From assembly GCF_028640845.1 (NCBI RefSeq), contig NC_080540.1:258898958-258962957 (forward strand): DNA of 64,000 nucleotides, given 5' to 3'. The position numbers were made by a program, and so were the translations under genes. The first letter of the stretch is position 1. Every line of letters starts with the position of its first letter. Shown one piece after another: positions 32,595 through 44,703 of the stretch. Under the pieces are notes generated by a model that saw only the letters and a list, made by a program, of their open reading frames with translations, ran no database searches and had not been told where the DNA came from. The stretch comes from Ahaetulla prasina. Taxonomy: Eukaryota; Chordata; Lepidosauria; Squamata; Colubridae.

Positions 32595-33979
32595 CCATAT
32601 TTTTTGGCATATAAGACGCACCAGAGTATAAGACGCATCTTAATTTTGGGGGAGAAAAACAAGAAAAAAAGAATTCTACCTCTGCCCATTGGCCCATTGC
32701 AATTTGCAGAGCCATGTTTCAGGCAGCGGCCAGTTTTCCTCCAATATGCTTTGGTGAACCAGCGAAAACATCTTCAGGTGGCAGTGCCAGCCGCACTTTT
32801 TCGATTTGGGGAGGAAAGTGCTTTGCATAGCGTAGCAGGGAATGGGGGTGGGGTGGGGGGTTGATCTGTCGTTTGAAGGGGAGGGGGAAGCTGCATCTGG
32901 ATAAAATCTCAAGAATTAAGCAGCGAGTACTACAAAACCATCTGCAACCTCCTCAAAACAGCTTGATGGTGGAGATCATATCCAGGGCAGCCTGAGTGGG
33001 AGGGGGGCAGAGGGCCAAAGCATCAGTACCCCCAGCTCCTCCGTCTCTCCTCCTCCCACACCGACCACGACGCATGCAGTTAAGAGCATGAATCTTCCCC
33101 CTCCCCTTCAAATGATCGATCAACCCCCCTTGCCCCCATTCCCTGCTATGCTATGCAAAGCGCTTTCCTCCCCAAATCCAAAAGCACACCGTGTGGCTGG
33201 TGCTGCCATCTGAAAATGCTTTCCCCCCTGGTTCCCCGAAAGCGCTTTCCTTTGCAACCCTAACCCCACCCCATTCCCTGCTATGCTATGCAAAGCGCTT
33301 TCCTCCCCAAATCCAAAAGCACACCGTGTGGCTGGTGCTGCCATCTGAAAATGCTTTCCCCCCTGGTTCCCCGAAAGCGCTTTCCTTTGCAACCCTAACC
33401 CCACCCCCATTCCCTGCTATGCAATGCAAAAGAAAGTGCTTCGGGGAAACCAGGTAGGACAGCATTTTTAGGTGGCAGGTGGATTTGGGGAGGAAAGTGC
33501 CTCAACCAGGTCGGGGAATGCAGCATTCCCTGACTCCGGCCTTTCTTTGGAGCTGCTGCCCACTCGCTGCCCGCTTGCCCTTCAGCTTCGGTCTGGGTCC
33601 GGGACCCAGGGATGCCCCAATTCCTGAGGCCCTGGAGCCACCCACCTGCTCACCGCATGCCTCAACTGGGTCAAGGAATGCACCATTCCCTGACTCTGGC
33701 CTTTCTCCCGAGCCGCCACCCGCTCTTCCTTCACCACATGGTGTGTACAAGGCAAGCATCTGAAAATTACCGGAGCCGCTCTCCTTGAAAATGCCGCCAC
33801 CATCCCGGCGCATTGTTCCATGCGCCAGCTGCGCAAGCAACACTGTTTATTTATTCATTCATCAGCGGCAAGTTGGGTGCACACTTGCATATAAGACGTA
33901 TTCAGTGTATAAGATGCACCCAGATTTTCACCCTCTTTTTGGAGGTAAGAAGGTGCTTCTTATGTGCCAAAAAATACGA
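32595..33979. mobile_element. DNA transposon with terminal inverted repeats, non-autonomous, 1.39 kb
   Basis: The left end reads CCATATTTTTTGGCATATAA and GACGCACC. The right end is its imperfect inverse, AGGTGCTTCTTATGTGCC followed by AAAAAATACGA. TA is present on both sides (32593-32594, 33980-33981). Subterminal TATAAGACGCA-type repeats occur near both ends. The interior is GC-rich and contains direct and inverted copies of a 135-bp module. No transposase is seen. The superfamily is not certain; TA would fit Tc1/mariner-like insertion. Confidence 0.65.
33136..33410. repeat. 135-bp tandem repeat inside the DNA transposon
   Basis: Units start at CCATTCCCTGCTATGC at 33136, 33271 and (partial) 33407. 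An inverted, diverged copy is at about 32771-32842 and another fragment at about 33460-33500. Because 135 is divisible by three, the minus strand has an open frame with two 45-residue repeats (KALSGNQGGKHFQMAAPATR). I do not regard it as a proven gene. Confidence 0.9.
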
Positions 33980-33981
33980 TA

Positions 33982-35715
33982 ACTCTCTCTCAAAACCATT
34001 TTTTCTTTGTAAGGCTAAAGAGTCCCAATTCCTTCAGATTTTTTCATGAATTTTTATTTCTAATCTCCTGATTATGGTAACTTTGCTTTTGTTCCTACTA
34101 GCTAGCATTTTGCTGTCTTCCTGAAGCAGCTGATTTCTTTTGTCTTAATTGTTATTTAGAACATATCTGAAGAAACCCTTTTTATTTTTCATGGTATTCT
34201 TCATTTATGTCATCTTTAGCTTTCTACAGTTTAGAGCTACTGCACATACCTGTCCTTGTTGACAAATCCAACCACATATTCACCTTCTTGTTTGTCCTTT
34301 CTTATTCTCAAATCCTCATTAAGTTTCTCATGAATTGGCATCTTCTGCATTCTTTTATTTTATCCTTCATTGGAATTCTTAATCAAAAATCTTAGGCATT
34401 TCCTTTTTTTTTTAATAAAGTCCCACTTATCGGAACCACTTTTTTCTCTTTTCCCCATTTGCTTCTCCTACTATGAAATCCCATTTTTTACTGCCCTGGC
34501 TTTATCAACGCCAATTTTTTTGAAGTTTAAAATATGCATTTGACTGCACTCAATTTTGGTCTCCTTAAAACCAAGGATCAGCTGTCCTTAACTTTCTAAT
34601 GAAGCTTTGGATTTTGCAGAAAGCAGTTATGCAAAGATTTGGATCAGGCTCTTGTACAGAAAGGTTGACAAGAGTTGACCTTACTCAGCTAAATTATTGA
34701 AGAATTTATGTGAACATTATATTCAGATGAGATGTTGAGCTTAGCTGACCTCTGTTGGTTGGTTATGGCACATAAATGCTCCAGGGAGTTGTCTTTGCAT
34801 GTTCTTGACCTTTTCTGTTCCAGACTAGTGAGTACAAAGGCATGTTCTACATTTATAACGGATATGGAGAAATTCTGTACAAGGCACTCAAGTTGTTGTT
34901 TCAAGGCTTCAAATGTAATCTGTTTTTCTTTTTAATCAAGAATTGTGTGTCATTAAAACGTTACTATTTGATTGGCTTTGCTAAGTGGTTTGTTCAGTTC
35001 CTTCAGTACTTTACAATATCAGCAATCTCAAGGTTAATATTGTTGACTAACCTTCCCAGCAATCTCAAGGTTAATATTGTTGACTAATCTTCAGATTTCT
35101 GCTTAACAAAAGATCTTGGATTCATTGACATACTTCCTTTTGTGTCCTTTGGTACTAGACAGAAATTTAAAAGACATTTGCCCTCTTCTCCCTTGAATAT
35201 TTGCCACAATTTTAGACAGCAGAAAAAAATCTATCAGATTTGCTATAACAGTGGCTCATGGGTGATGTTTTATGGTAGATAGATATCTCTGAAGGAACAG
35301 ACATGGTGCTTACACAGTGAAAAGTGGCCAAGGGTGGTTTCTGTTCAATGAAGAGTTTCCAGATAAAGGAGAGACAGTGAGATTGCCCATCTGCATTCTG
35401 AACAGCTGTTCCTCATGAGGAGACTGTGAGATGGAAGTCTTATGGTCTTCTCATGAATAGAGCAGCTGGAAATAGTGCACTCATATTCCCAGCACAGGTT
35501 TTTAAATTAGGTAGATTAGGACTTGAATTATTAAATTTTCACCAGTCTTAAACTGTGAATGTAACTGTAGATATTCTACACATAATAAAATAATAACATC
35601 TGCTTATACCAGATCCTTGGGAAAGATTCATTGCACAGTCAGCCAGATTTTTAGACTGAATTTGGTATTTTTATCCAGCTTTTGAGTCCTGGATAAAGGA
35701 CCTGGGACAGGCAGA
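33982..35715. other. No gene seen; one 37-bp tandem duplication
   Basis: A 37-bp direct duplication (CAGCAATCTCAAGGTTAATA...) occupies 35021-35094. A minus-strand frame at 34904-34689 has a weak resemblance to transposase C-termini, but this could not be supported. Confidence 0.45.
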
Positions 35716-35796
35716 TAGAATAGAATAGAATAGAATAGAATAGAATAGAATAGAATAGAATAGAATAGAATAGAATAGAATAGAATAGAATAGAAT
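35716..35796. repeat. (AATAG)n microsatellite
   Basis: About 16 uninterrupted pentamers forming the tail of the adjacent LINE. In snakes this pentamer is known to be seeded by such LINE tails. Confidence 0.97.
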
Positions 35797-36475
35797 TCTT
35801 TATTGGCCAAGTGTGATTGGACACACAAGGAATTTGTTTTTGGTGCATAAGCTTTCAGTGTACATAAGGAGAATAAAATACAGTCATCAAGAATAAAAAG
35901 ATACAACACTTAGTGATAGTCAAAGTTACTAATAAGCTATCAAATCATATTAGTAAACAAATAAAACAATATAAATTGAAAGATATAAGCAACATGGTTA
36001 TAGTCATAAGTGGGAGGAGAGGAGATATATACTAGGAAGGAAGAGAAGAATAGTAGTAATACAGTCTTAGTAAATTATTTGACGGTGTTGTGGGAATTAG
36101 TTGTTAAGCACTGTGAAGGCATTTGGAAAAAACTGTTCTTGTGTCAAGTTGTGGTGTGCAGTGCCCTATAGCGTCATTTTGAGGGCAGAAGTTGAAACAA
36201 TTTATGTCCAGTATTATGTCCAATATTTATGTAGATATTTTCACAACCCTCTTTTTTACTCATGCAGCATACAGGTCCTCAACGGAAGGCAGATTGGTAG
36301 CAAGTGTTTTTCTGCAGATCTAATTATCCGTTGAAATCTGTGTTTGTCTTGTTTGGTTGCAGAGCCAAACCAGACAATTATGGAGGTGCAGATGACAGAC
36401 TCAATAATTCCTCTCTAGATGCTGCTTCATTTTTGCAGCTGACTGATGGTGAATTTAAGTTAAGTTAATCAAGTT
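35716..36475 (-). mobile_element. CR1-L3/L2-type LINE with AATAG tail ('Snake1' type), minus
   Basis: Tail (AATAG)n at 35716-35796, then TTCTTTATTGGCCAAGTGTG and ATTGGACACACAAGGAATTT, which is the exact inverse of the 3' end at 37550-37609. Minus-strand coding remnants include ATNLPSVEDLY, matching ATNLPSIEDLYTARIKKRA in the plus copy. Non-functional. Confidence 0.82.
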
Positions 36476-36889
36476 CTTCCCAATAATCTATGATGTTGTA
36501 AGATATTGATATAGTATATGTGCAGATCCAAGCAGTATGGCCTTTTGTAATTGACAGTTGAAATTTTTGTTAATGGGTATTTTTAAGTGCCATCCAAGAA
36601 TAGCATACCAGGAGTGCTAATAACCACTGGGACAATTTATGTAATAATTTTTAAATTTCAGTTTTCAGATCTGGATACTTTGTGCACTACTTCAATCCTC
36701 CACTGATAATTCTAATCTACCTTGGTTCACACATCTCACATTCCATTTTTTTATGGCCTTGTAAAGTAAGGAACTCCTGTTTTATTGCTGACCCTGTTAA
36801 ATATCCAGATTTCCATGCAGCTTTGTTCTGGTCCTACAATTAGGTAATTATGAACATTTGACATTTTCACACTTTTTGTAGTAACTACA

Positions 36890-37609
36890 AGAGGGTCTTT
36901 ATGGACAGCTAATATCAAAAACATCATTAAAAAAGGACAACAAAGAATGTTCTTTCTGCGCCAACTCAGTAAACTCAAACTGCCCAAGGAGCTGCTGATC
37001 CAATTCTACAGAGGAATTATTGAGTCTGTCATTTGCACCTCTATAACTGTCTGGTTCGGTTCTGCAACCCAACAAGAAAAACACAGACTTCAGAGGATAA
37101 TTAGAACTGCAGAAAAAATAATTGCTACCAACTTGCCTTCCATTGAGGACCTGTATACTGCACGAATCAAGAAGAGGGCCGTGAAAATATTTGCAGATCC
37201 CTCGCATCCTGGACATAAACTGTTTCAACTCCTACCCTCAAAACGACGCTATAGAGCACTGCACACCAGAACAACTAGACACAAGAACAGTTTTTTCCCG
37301 AAGGCCATCACTCTGCTAAACAAATAATTCCCTCAACACTGTCAGACTATTTACTGAATCTGCACTACTATTAATCGTTTCATAGTTCCCATCACCAATC
37401 TCTTTCCACTTATGACTGTATGACTATAACTTGTTGCTGGCAATCCTTATGATTTATATTGATATATTGACCATCCATTGTGTTGTAAATGTTGTACCTT
37501 GATGAACGTATCTTTTCTTTTATGTACACTGAGAGCATATGCACCAAGACAAATTCCTTGTGTGTCCAATCACACTTGGCCAATAAAATTCTATTCTATT
37601 CTATTCTAT
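36890..37609 (+). mobile_element. CR1-L3/L2-type LINE with ATTCT tail ('Snake1' type), plus
   Basis: 5'-truncated. The coding end at 36947-37327 is followed by a 3' UTR with CCTTGTGTGTCCAATCACAC, TTGGCCAATAAAATTC and four ATTCT units. It points away from the minus-strand copy at 35716-36475. Confidence 0.85.
36947..37327 (+). pseudogene. C-terminal domain of LINE ORF2 (AATAG-tail family)
   Basis: An intact 126-codon frame to the natural stop: MFFLRQLSKLKLPKELLIQF, ITVWFGSATQQEKHRLQRII, ATNLPSIEDLYTARIKKRA, DPSHPGHKLFQLLPSKRRYR, KNSFFPKAITLLNK. This is the conserved post-RT region, found also in fish L2-like elements. The frame is open upstream to the truncation point, but the polymerase is missing. 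Confidence 0.85.
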
Positions 37610-38047
37610 ATCTGAGCTATTATCATTTAGTGGACAGAAATAATGATTTGTGGGAATATCCTTGAGAGAATAGCCTTGAGGTTGAAAGAAGATCTGACCT
37701 CCTTTTCACCTAACCAAAGAAATGGGGTTCTGGAAAGTATTTCATAAGAGACCTTCCGTAATTGCCTAGAAAGTAAAGGTGGTGTGTGTGTGTGTGTGTG
37801 TGTGTGCGTTCAGACTTCCAATATTCTGCTAGTGTAACCTTACAATTAAGATAGTGCATTGGCTTCTTTTCTGGATTACTTCAAAGGGTTGACAACAATC
37901 TAATCAAAATATAATAGACATGTACAGATCATTCTCTTAGCAACAATATATAACAGGCTTACCATATATTCTCCCAGGTTAGATTCTGGCACCCCTAAGT
38001 GGCTTGCCTTCTCTCTACCTATGAAGGTCAACTTTTCCTTATAATAT
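37610..38047. other. No gene seen; (GT)n at 37781-37806
   Basis: A 26-bp GT microsatellite is the only recognisable item. Confidence 0.6.
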
Positions 38048-38064
38048 GGATTAGCTACAGTTTC

Positions 38065-39727
38065 TTTCTTTCTTTTTTTTTATTCAAAATGTTTTACAAA
38101 AAAAAATTTTTCTCCCCCTTTTCCCCCCAACCCCCCTCCCTTCACTAATCCCTCCCCCCTCCCCCCTGACTTCCCGGATGAAGCACAAGGTATAGTTAAA
38201 AATAAAACAAACATATGCTAAGAAGATTTTCCCCTAAAACTATTATACCAATTTTCCCTCTCTAGCTCTGACTTCCTCCTAACACAACCAAAATCCTTCA
38301 AGAAAAAAAATAAAAAATAAAAAAATTAACAATTAAGAATAACAAAATATGTAAATCAATAAAACAAATTAATCCTAAAGTATTTAAAACCAACTAAAAC
38401 ATAAAAATCCAATCCAATTCAAAGAATATCTCCCTTATAGCTTCTATAACCATATAATTTCCCCCCCAGGTCTTTCTTACATAAACTCTTTCAAAAATAT
38501 TCTATTCAAAATACAATACAACACATTATCAAATTTCAATACCAAGAATTACAGTAGCTATTCAAATTTAGTCCATCCTCATCAAAATCCAGTATAAATC
38601 CAAATACCTAGTCTTTTATAATAGATATAAAACATATAATCAACCCATTTCTTCCAGATCTTCCTCACATATTGTCTTTCAGGGACAGTAATATTTTTGT
38701 CTGTTAATAATTCAAAGGATAATACTTTTGTCTCTTGCCATTTTTTTTGATGCATTGTCTTTCCTTCATTTCTCCTTTTGAAGAGTCAGTCACAATATTG
38801 CCTAATAGATCCTTATGTTCAAAAATCCACAAATTACTACCATATATTCCATCAATCCAAAGAGAGAATTCTTGAAAAGCATTAAGCCTGTAAATTTTTT
38901 CAGTTCGGGAAACAGCCTCCTGTAGCACAAATTCTGACATTTCATCCAAACTATTTAAAGGAAACTTCTTTACATCAACTTGTTTATACATGATCATATC
39001 TTCATATTTATCCATTTTTATTTGTATCTCCTCCATTGCATTTAAGTCCTGTTTCAGTTCGTATTTTTGAATAATTAAATACATTCTTTCTGTGTAATCC
39101 TGTATAAAGTCACGAATCTATTCTTCTGAAAGAACCTTCATGGCAAAGTTCTTGCTGAAAATCCCCTTATGAAATACTTAAACAACGTAACATAATCCAA
39201 CAATCCAGAATCCAACACAATAAGATGAAGTCTCCATTCAGTTTCGATTTCGCAGCAAGGCTGGTCTATTTGCAGTTAGTCTAAAACGCCATTTTAAAGG
39301 AAGGGGAAATTTTTTTTTCTCTCTTTAAAAAAGGAGGAAGTCAGGAAGTCAACAATACTTGCAAACCAATAATTGTTCACTCATGCTTCTTCCGCTTGCT
39401 TATAGAAATCCACAAAAAGAATCAATTGTTAGCAGAACTTGGGTACCTTCCTCTTTTCCTGCTGTTGCAGGAGACGCGCTGGATAATGGAGATAAGGAGG
39501 AATTCAAAGGGATTCGACCTTTCGGGACTTTGCATAAGAAAAACAAAGCCCCTAGGGGAATCTACCTCTCTCCCCCCCCCCTGCTCTTTCCCCTGCTCTC
39601 TCAACCAGAGAGGGAAAATTAAGTCGGGAACAGCAGTTCGTAGCTATTTACACCGGCTTTTACAATATCCAGTGCGGAGTGCCATAAATTAGCACCCAGC
39701 GAGAAAGGTGGCGCCAAGCGGAAGTCC
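38065..39727 (-). mobile_element. Internally deleted L1, perfect 17-bp TSD
   Basis: Flanked by GGATTAGCTACAGTTTC at 38048-38064 and 39728-39744. On the minus strand the order is a GC-rich 5' leader (39727-39240), a short ORF (39084-38704), a remnant matching the last residues of L1 ORF2 (VRKIWKKWVDYM, near 38640-38680), and a polypurine 3' UTR with A-tail (38180-38065). Its 3' UTR resembles the L1 at 24189-25031. The RT and endonuclease are gone. About 400 bp of its 5' end was later copied into 43810-44213 by the tandem duplication. Confidence 0.78.
38704..39084 (-). pseudogene. L1 ORF1-like fragment
   Basis: 126 codons containing VSRTEKIYRLNAFQEF, similar in position and pattern to the DVDRVYRVNS block of the ORF1 at 3936. 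It is preceded in frame by MKVLSEE and a stop (near 39120). The downstream half (SLWIDGIYGSNLWIFEHKDL) is not recognised. The assignment to ORF1 is an inference from context. Confidence 0.5.
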
Positions 39728-40100
39728 GGATTAGCTACAGTTTCATTTCTTCTTTTTCTCAGTAAAGTTAACTCCACCAGGTGCTCATATTCTCATCAGT
39801 GTTTTACATTTAAATTATTAAACATAATAAATTATATTCATTATAATTAAATGGTTTATATTACTATTAAAGATAATGAGCCTTTCTAGTATATCAGGGT
39901 AAGGAAAACAATATTTTTTAGCTCTATTCATTAAATAGTTTAAGGAAGGATGAAGAAAATAAAATCAAAACAGAACTATTCTGCTACAATATTCCCATAA
40001 GAAAGACCCAGGTAATGTAATTGATCCTTCCATGACCATCTAAAAAAAATTTAAAAGTGGAACCTCATGGATTTAAAGGCGGAGGGAGAACAGTTTAGGG

Positions 40101-40221
40101 CAGTGGTCTCCAGCCTTGCTAACTTTAAGCCTAGAGGACTTCAACTCCCAGGATTCCCCCGCCGGGGGTTCTGGGAGTTGAAGCCCGCCAGGCTTAAAGT
40201 TGCCAAGGTTGGAGACCCCTG
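40101..40221. mobile_element. hAT fold-back MITE, 8-bp TSD (unit 1)
   Basis: Starts CAGTGGTCTCCAGCCTTG and ends CAAGGTTGGAGACCCCTG, flanked by GTTTAGGG at 40093-40100 and 40222-40229. Its interior is a long inverted repeat. Confidence 0.94.
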
Positions 40222-40586
40222 GTTTAGGGTGCAGGCATTCCTATAGAGAAAGCTTACATTTGGCTAACCTCATCATTGCACTATGCTAATTTTTACATAT
40301 ACAGCAGGACCTCCTTTTATCTTAATGATTTCCTAGCCATGTATACAATCCCTTGAGATAAGTGGGACTTGTAATATATAGAACCAAGGTATAATTTAAT
40401 AAACCTTTTCCACCTATTCCTTGCTTTAGTGAAACTCAGAAAATAGGACTTGCCACCAATGTTCCATAGAACAAATTTAGCATCTCTTGCTTTCAAGAGA
40501 TGCTATGAGAATCTAGCATCTAGATTCTTTTAGATGGGAAATTCTTATGGGAAATTCTTTTATTATACTTAACACTTTATCCCCAG

Positions 40587-40654
40587 AAAACTCTGAGAAT
40601 GGAACTTCTGTGTCAGGATCTGGAAACTCAAAGCACATCACCACAGTGACAGTC
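40587..40654 (+). CDS. Candidate 68-nt internal exon (unit 1)
   Basis: Upstream are a branch-like TACTTAAC and acceptor ACTTTATCCCCAG; downstream is a perfect consensus donor GTAAGT (40655-40660). Only one of three frames is open, reading NSENGTSVSGSGNSKHITTV followed by TV, with two leading nucleotides, so the exon would enter in phase 1 and leave in phase 0. The composition is hydrophilic, serine/threonine-rich and not repeat-derived. I cannot assign a gene. It may be a spliced exon of a large gene spanning the window, or chance. Confidence 0.35.
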
Positions 40655-42603
40655 GTAAGTGTGAGGACTGCCTAGACAAATCCCTGCAGTTTTCTTACCA
40701 TCAAATACATTTTAATATGAAATTAGTATAATTCTATAATAATTTCACCTCAGGTACAGATGACTCCTGGGTTCAAAGTATTTCTTCTGGGCTGTCTCAT
40801 GAATTATTTTTTCATGATCAAGAAGTATTTTCATAATGTAGTTTTGCTGTCTGGTTCTCAAAACAGACTGTTACTGAAGCAATAATATATGGAATATGTA
40901 GCTTTTGAAAATCTTCCAAAATTGTGAATATGTGGTTACATTGTTAACAGCCATATTTGGCTGAAATAAATGGGATATTTCCCATGCTGAAAACAGCCTT
41001 TGGCTAAGGGATAGAGCTTGAGTGATGGATATCAAGAATGACCAGTTACTTCTTGTTTATTATATGGAACATATAATATCAAAGTACACTTTTCTGTTTA
41101 GGTATGAATAGTATGTTGTACTGTTTCCCAAATACTGTATTTTTTAAAAGAATCATCCATATAATCTTATGGTAAAACGTGTGAAGAAAATGGTTGCCAT
41201 AGCGATGGATTCTTTAAAAAGCATATTCTAGTACAAGCTGGTGGAAGAATAACATTTGGAGCAGAATATCAATGTACAAAGTTTCAATCTTTGTTTTATT
41301 TTATTTTAAACAATGAGATGTTTGCCTTGACTGCAAAAATGATTCCTTTCTGCCTCGATATCAAGTTGGGATGAATAAGTTATTTTCAGTTCCTTGATAG
41401 TATCCAACTGAAAATTCATAAGCATCTACTTCTGATATAGAGGAGTAGATAAATGAATTACAAAATGTTATTTTGGTGACTTGTTGCTGTGCCTTCCATG
41501 CTCATCCACATCAAAACAGGTTTTCCCCCCCCCTCTTAAAACTAGAATTATTGATTGTTGTTTAAATTGTAATGCCCTGCATGCTGCAAAATGATTTGAT
41601 CTTCATATGTGATCATGAGTGCAGCACACATCTCTGCTCTTCGTAACAGCAGAATCTAATCACGCTTGTCTTGTCTTGTCTTTCTTGAAGACTTCTGTGA
41701 AGCCTTGAAGAAAAAAAGAAGCAGCTGCTTTAAAAGTCCTGTTGAAGTTGATTACTTAAAACAACCTTTCTTTCCTCAGGTTCACTTGGAAATTAGAAAA
41801 AAGGTGGACTGTTTTAATGAATAACAGAATGCCGGGCTTATGTGAGGCCAAGAGCACCTTTTCCTCCCTGTTCCTTAAGAAAATATATTTCAGTAACAAT
41901 AGCCATAATTCAAAGCCTGTTTGTATGGGGTATATAAATATTCTAAAGTCTTACGCAGTCATTATGAAATCCAGCTAGTCACAGAGGATTGCAGATTATT
42001 GAAAAATGTCATCCTACCTCTTCTTGGCCTCCAAGAACAGCAAATAGTTTTCTTTTGTAAATGCTCCATGTATTTTTGTACCTTGATTTTCTAAGTTCCT
42101 CAACTGCACGGAGATCTAGGGGCCATTCTGGGGATATGAAGGATAATGCAAAGCCACTCTCATTTGCATCCTTTCCTTTCAAACACAAGTAGACTGTCTC
42201 CAGATTTTGTGGTTTAAATAACATTAAAAAAAAATCAGTTTTACGGGAACTGAATTTAATGCCCTAATTATAGACAGATTGGGATTGATTTCCAATGTAT
42301 TTATAAGCAACTGGCAGAAAATATAGTTATATACATGGACTTCCATTGTAGGGAATATTATTTTTCTTTCACCAGCAGACACCACTGCAGGGGTCATCTT
42401 CTCTGCATAGATGGGCATCTTTGAAATCAGTCTGACATACCCCAGACTGGGTTTCTTCCATTTGATTTTTTTTTAATTTTCAGGCAACCCAGCCATTCCC
42501 AAGAAGGTTAGAAGATAGCCAAATTGGTGAAGGCTCATCCAATCTCTTGTATAAAGGAATTTATTCTAAATTGATACAGATACAGACAAATTCCACCTTT
42601 AAT

Positions 42604-42613
42604 GTTTGTTTGT

Positions 42614-42672
<59 letters not shown>

Positions 42673-42887
42673 TTATTTTGTCACACAATATATATAAGCA
42701 TAAGCATGTAATAACTATACAATATATAAGCATATATATAAGTATGCGTATGTAATAACTATATTAATTGGATATAACAAAAAGAAACAATAGGACAGGA
42801 ACGGTAGTCCCCCTTGTGCTCTTATGCACGCCTTACAGATCTCTTAGAAATGGGATGAGGTCAGTAGTAGACAGTTTTTGGTTGAAG
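42604..42887 (-). mobile_element. CR1-clade LINE 3' end (unit 1)
   Basis: TTTA tail (42608-42675), then GTCACACAATATATATAAGC, AACAATAGGACAGGAACGGT and TTAGAAATGGGATGAGGTCA, matching 59340-59560 of the long CR1 copy. The copy is cut at 42887 by the replacement described in the findings. Confidence 0.83.
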
Positions 42888-44580
42888 GATTTAATTTTAA
42901 TGCCCTAATTATAGACAGATTGGGATTGATTTCCAATGTATTTATCCTTTGAGACTTAATCACATGTTGAATTGACAGCACATCTTCTATCCTTACAATA
43001 CCTTTAGAAAATTCATCTGCCACTAGAGCATAAAATAAAAAATGCATTAAAATTGTCACCCTGTAAGTAGAAAACAGAATGAAGATATAATGGATCTCAT
43101 TCCAAAGTTTAAGTGCCTTTTTGGCATTTGTCAAAGTGCTGTGTGTTAGCATAATACAGCCAAGCAAACACTAGTCTGAGCTACAGTAAATCTAATACAT
43201 TTCACACATGCAAACACTCCCACCCCCACCCCCCACAAAGCAAAAAATTATTCTTTAAACTCTTACATGCACTTAATTTAAGTGAGCAAAAGAAAGCTAC
43301 TGGTAATTGATTTCTTATTGACATAGGAAAAAATAATTTATCCATAAAAGTAGTAGATGCAGGATTTAAAATTATCTAACTGCATTACTGTTGGGTATCT
43401 GACTATGTGTATAACTATAAATTCAAATTTTCTTTGTAGTCTGATATGGGATAAATATTACTGTAAATACAAATAGTAAAGAAAAAGATTTCAAAGGAAG
43501 TGAATAAAATCTGCAAAATCTATAGGACTGTACTATAATCATACTATCTGATTTTTTTAAAAAATGACAAATTCTAAAATGTGAACTGTATTGATTGACA
43601 ATTTTAATTCTGCCTAGCTCATTTTCTGATTAGCAAATGATATTTCACTCCTGGAAATCTTTCTAGCAACTTTTTATATTGTCAGTGGGGTTCCTATTGC
43701 TCAGAGAATGAAAGCTTTGGATCCAACCCAATGCAAGTAGCTCGTTCTAAGAAATCAGTTCATGAAACTTCATTTTGCTTGGCAAGCAGAGCAATAATAT
43801 GTGGGCTAGAAAAGGAGGAAGTCAGGAAGTCAACAATACTTGCAAACCAATAATTGTTCACTCATGCTTCTTCCGCTTGCTTATAGAAATCCACAAAAAG
43901 AATCAATTGTTAGCAGAACTTGGGTACCTTCCTCTTTTCCTGCTGTTGCAGGAGACGCGCTGGATAATGGAGATAAGGAGGAATTCAAAGGGATTCGACC
44001 TTTCGGGACTTTGCATAAGAAAAACAAAGCCCCTAGGGGAATCTACCTCTCTCCCCCCCCCTGCTCTTTCCCCTGCTCTCTCAACCAGAGAGGGAAAATT
44101 AAGTCGGGAACAGCAGTTCGTAGCTATTTACACCGGCTTTTACAATATCCAGTGCGGAGTGCCATAAATTAGCACCCAGCGAGAAAGGTGGCGCCAAGCG
44201 GAAGTCCGGATTAGCTACAGTTTCATTTCTTCTTTTTCTCAGTAAAGTTAACTCCACCAGGTGCTCATATTCTCATCAGTGTTTTACATTTAAATTATTA
44301 AACATAATAAATTATATTCATTATAATTAAATGGTTTATATTACTATTAAAGATAATGAGCCTTTCTAGTATATCAGGGTAAGGAAAACAATATTTTTTA
44401 GCTCTATTCATTAAATAGTTTAAGGAAGGATGAAGAAAATAAAATCAAAACAGAACTATTCTGCTACAATATTCCCATAAGAAAGACCCAGGTAATGTAA
44501 TTAATCCTTCCATGACCATCTAAAAAAAATTTAAAAGTGGAACCTCATGGATTTAAAGGCGGAGGGAGAACAGTTTAGGG

Positions 44581-44703
44581 CAGTGGTCTCCAGCCTTGCT
44601 AACTTTAAGCCTAGAGGACTTCAACTCCCAGGATTCCCCAGCCGGGGGGGTTCTGGGAGTTGAAGTCCGCCAGGCTTAAAGTTGCCAAGGTTGGAGACCC
44701 CTG
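44581..44703. mobile_element. hAT fold-back MITE, 8-bp TSD (unit 2 copy)
   Basis: Duplicate of 40101-40221 with the same GTTTAGGG at 44573-44580 and 44704-44711. It differs mainly in the loop G-run. Confidence 0.94.

Larger units (their letters stand above)
39329..43809. repeat. Tandem duplication B, unit 1 (4.48 kb)
   Basis: Starts inside the leader of the internally deleted L1 and repeats from 43810. The junction shares AAAAGGAGG (left 39329-39337, right 48467-48475). It contains the fold-back MITE, the exon-like segment and a CR1 3' end. Offset to unit 2 is 4481 bp at the start, with scattered single-base and homopolymer-length differences. Confidence 0.96.

Noticed and set aside
33120..33410. 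Glycine-rich 96-codon frame as a repeat protein
   Set aside because: It lies inside a DNA transposon and arises from a tandem module whose length is divisible by three; there is no supporting start context or homologue.
34689..34904. Minus-strand 71-codon frame with a faint resemblance to a hAT transposase dimerisation region
   Set aside because: Upstream frames are full of stops, no terminal inverted repeats were found, and the resemblance rests on a few residues.
42224..43167. Several similar minus-strand frames repeated within 42-48 kb
   Set aside because: They recur because of the tandem duplication and the local 50-bp patch, and have no protein character.
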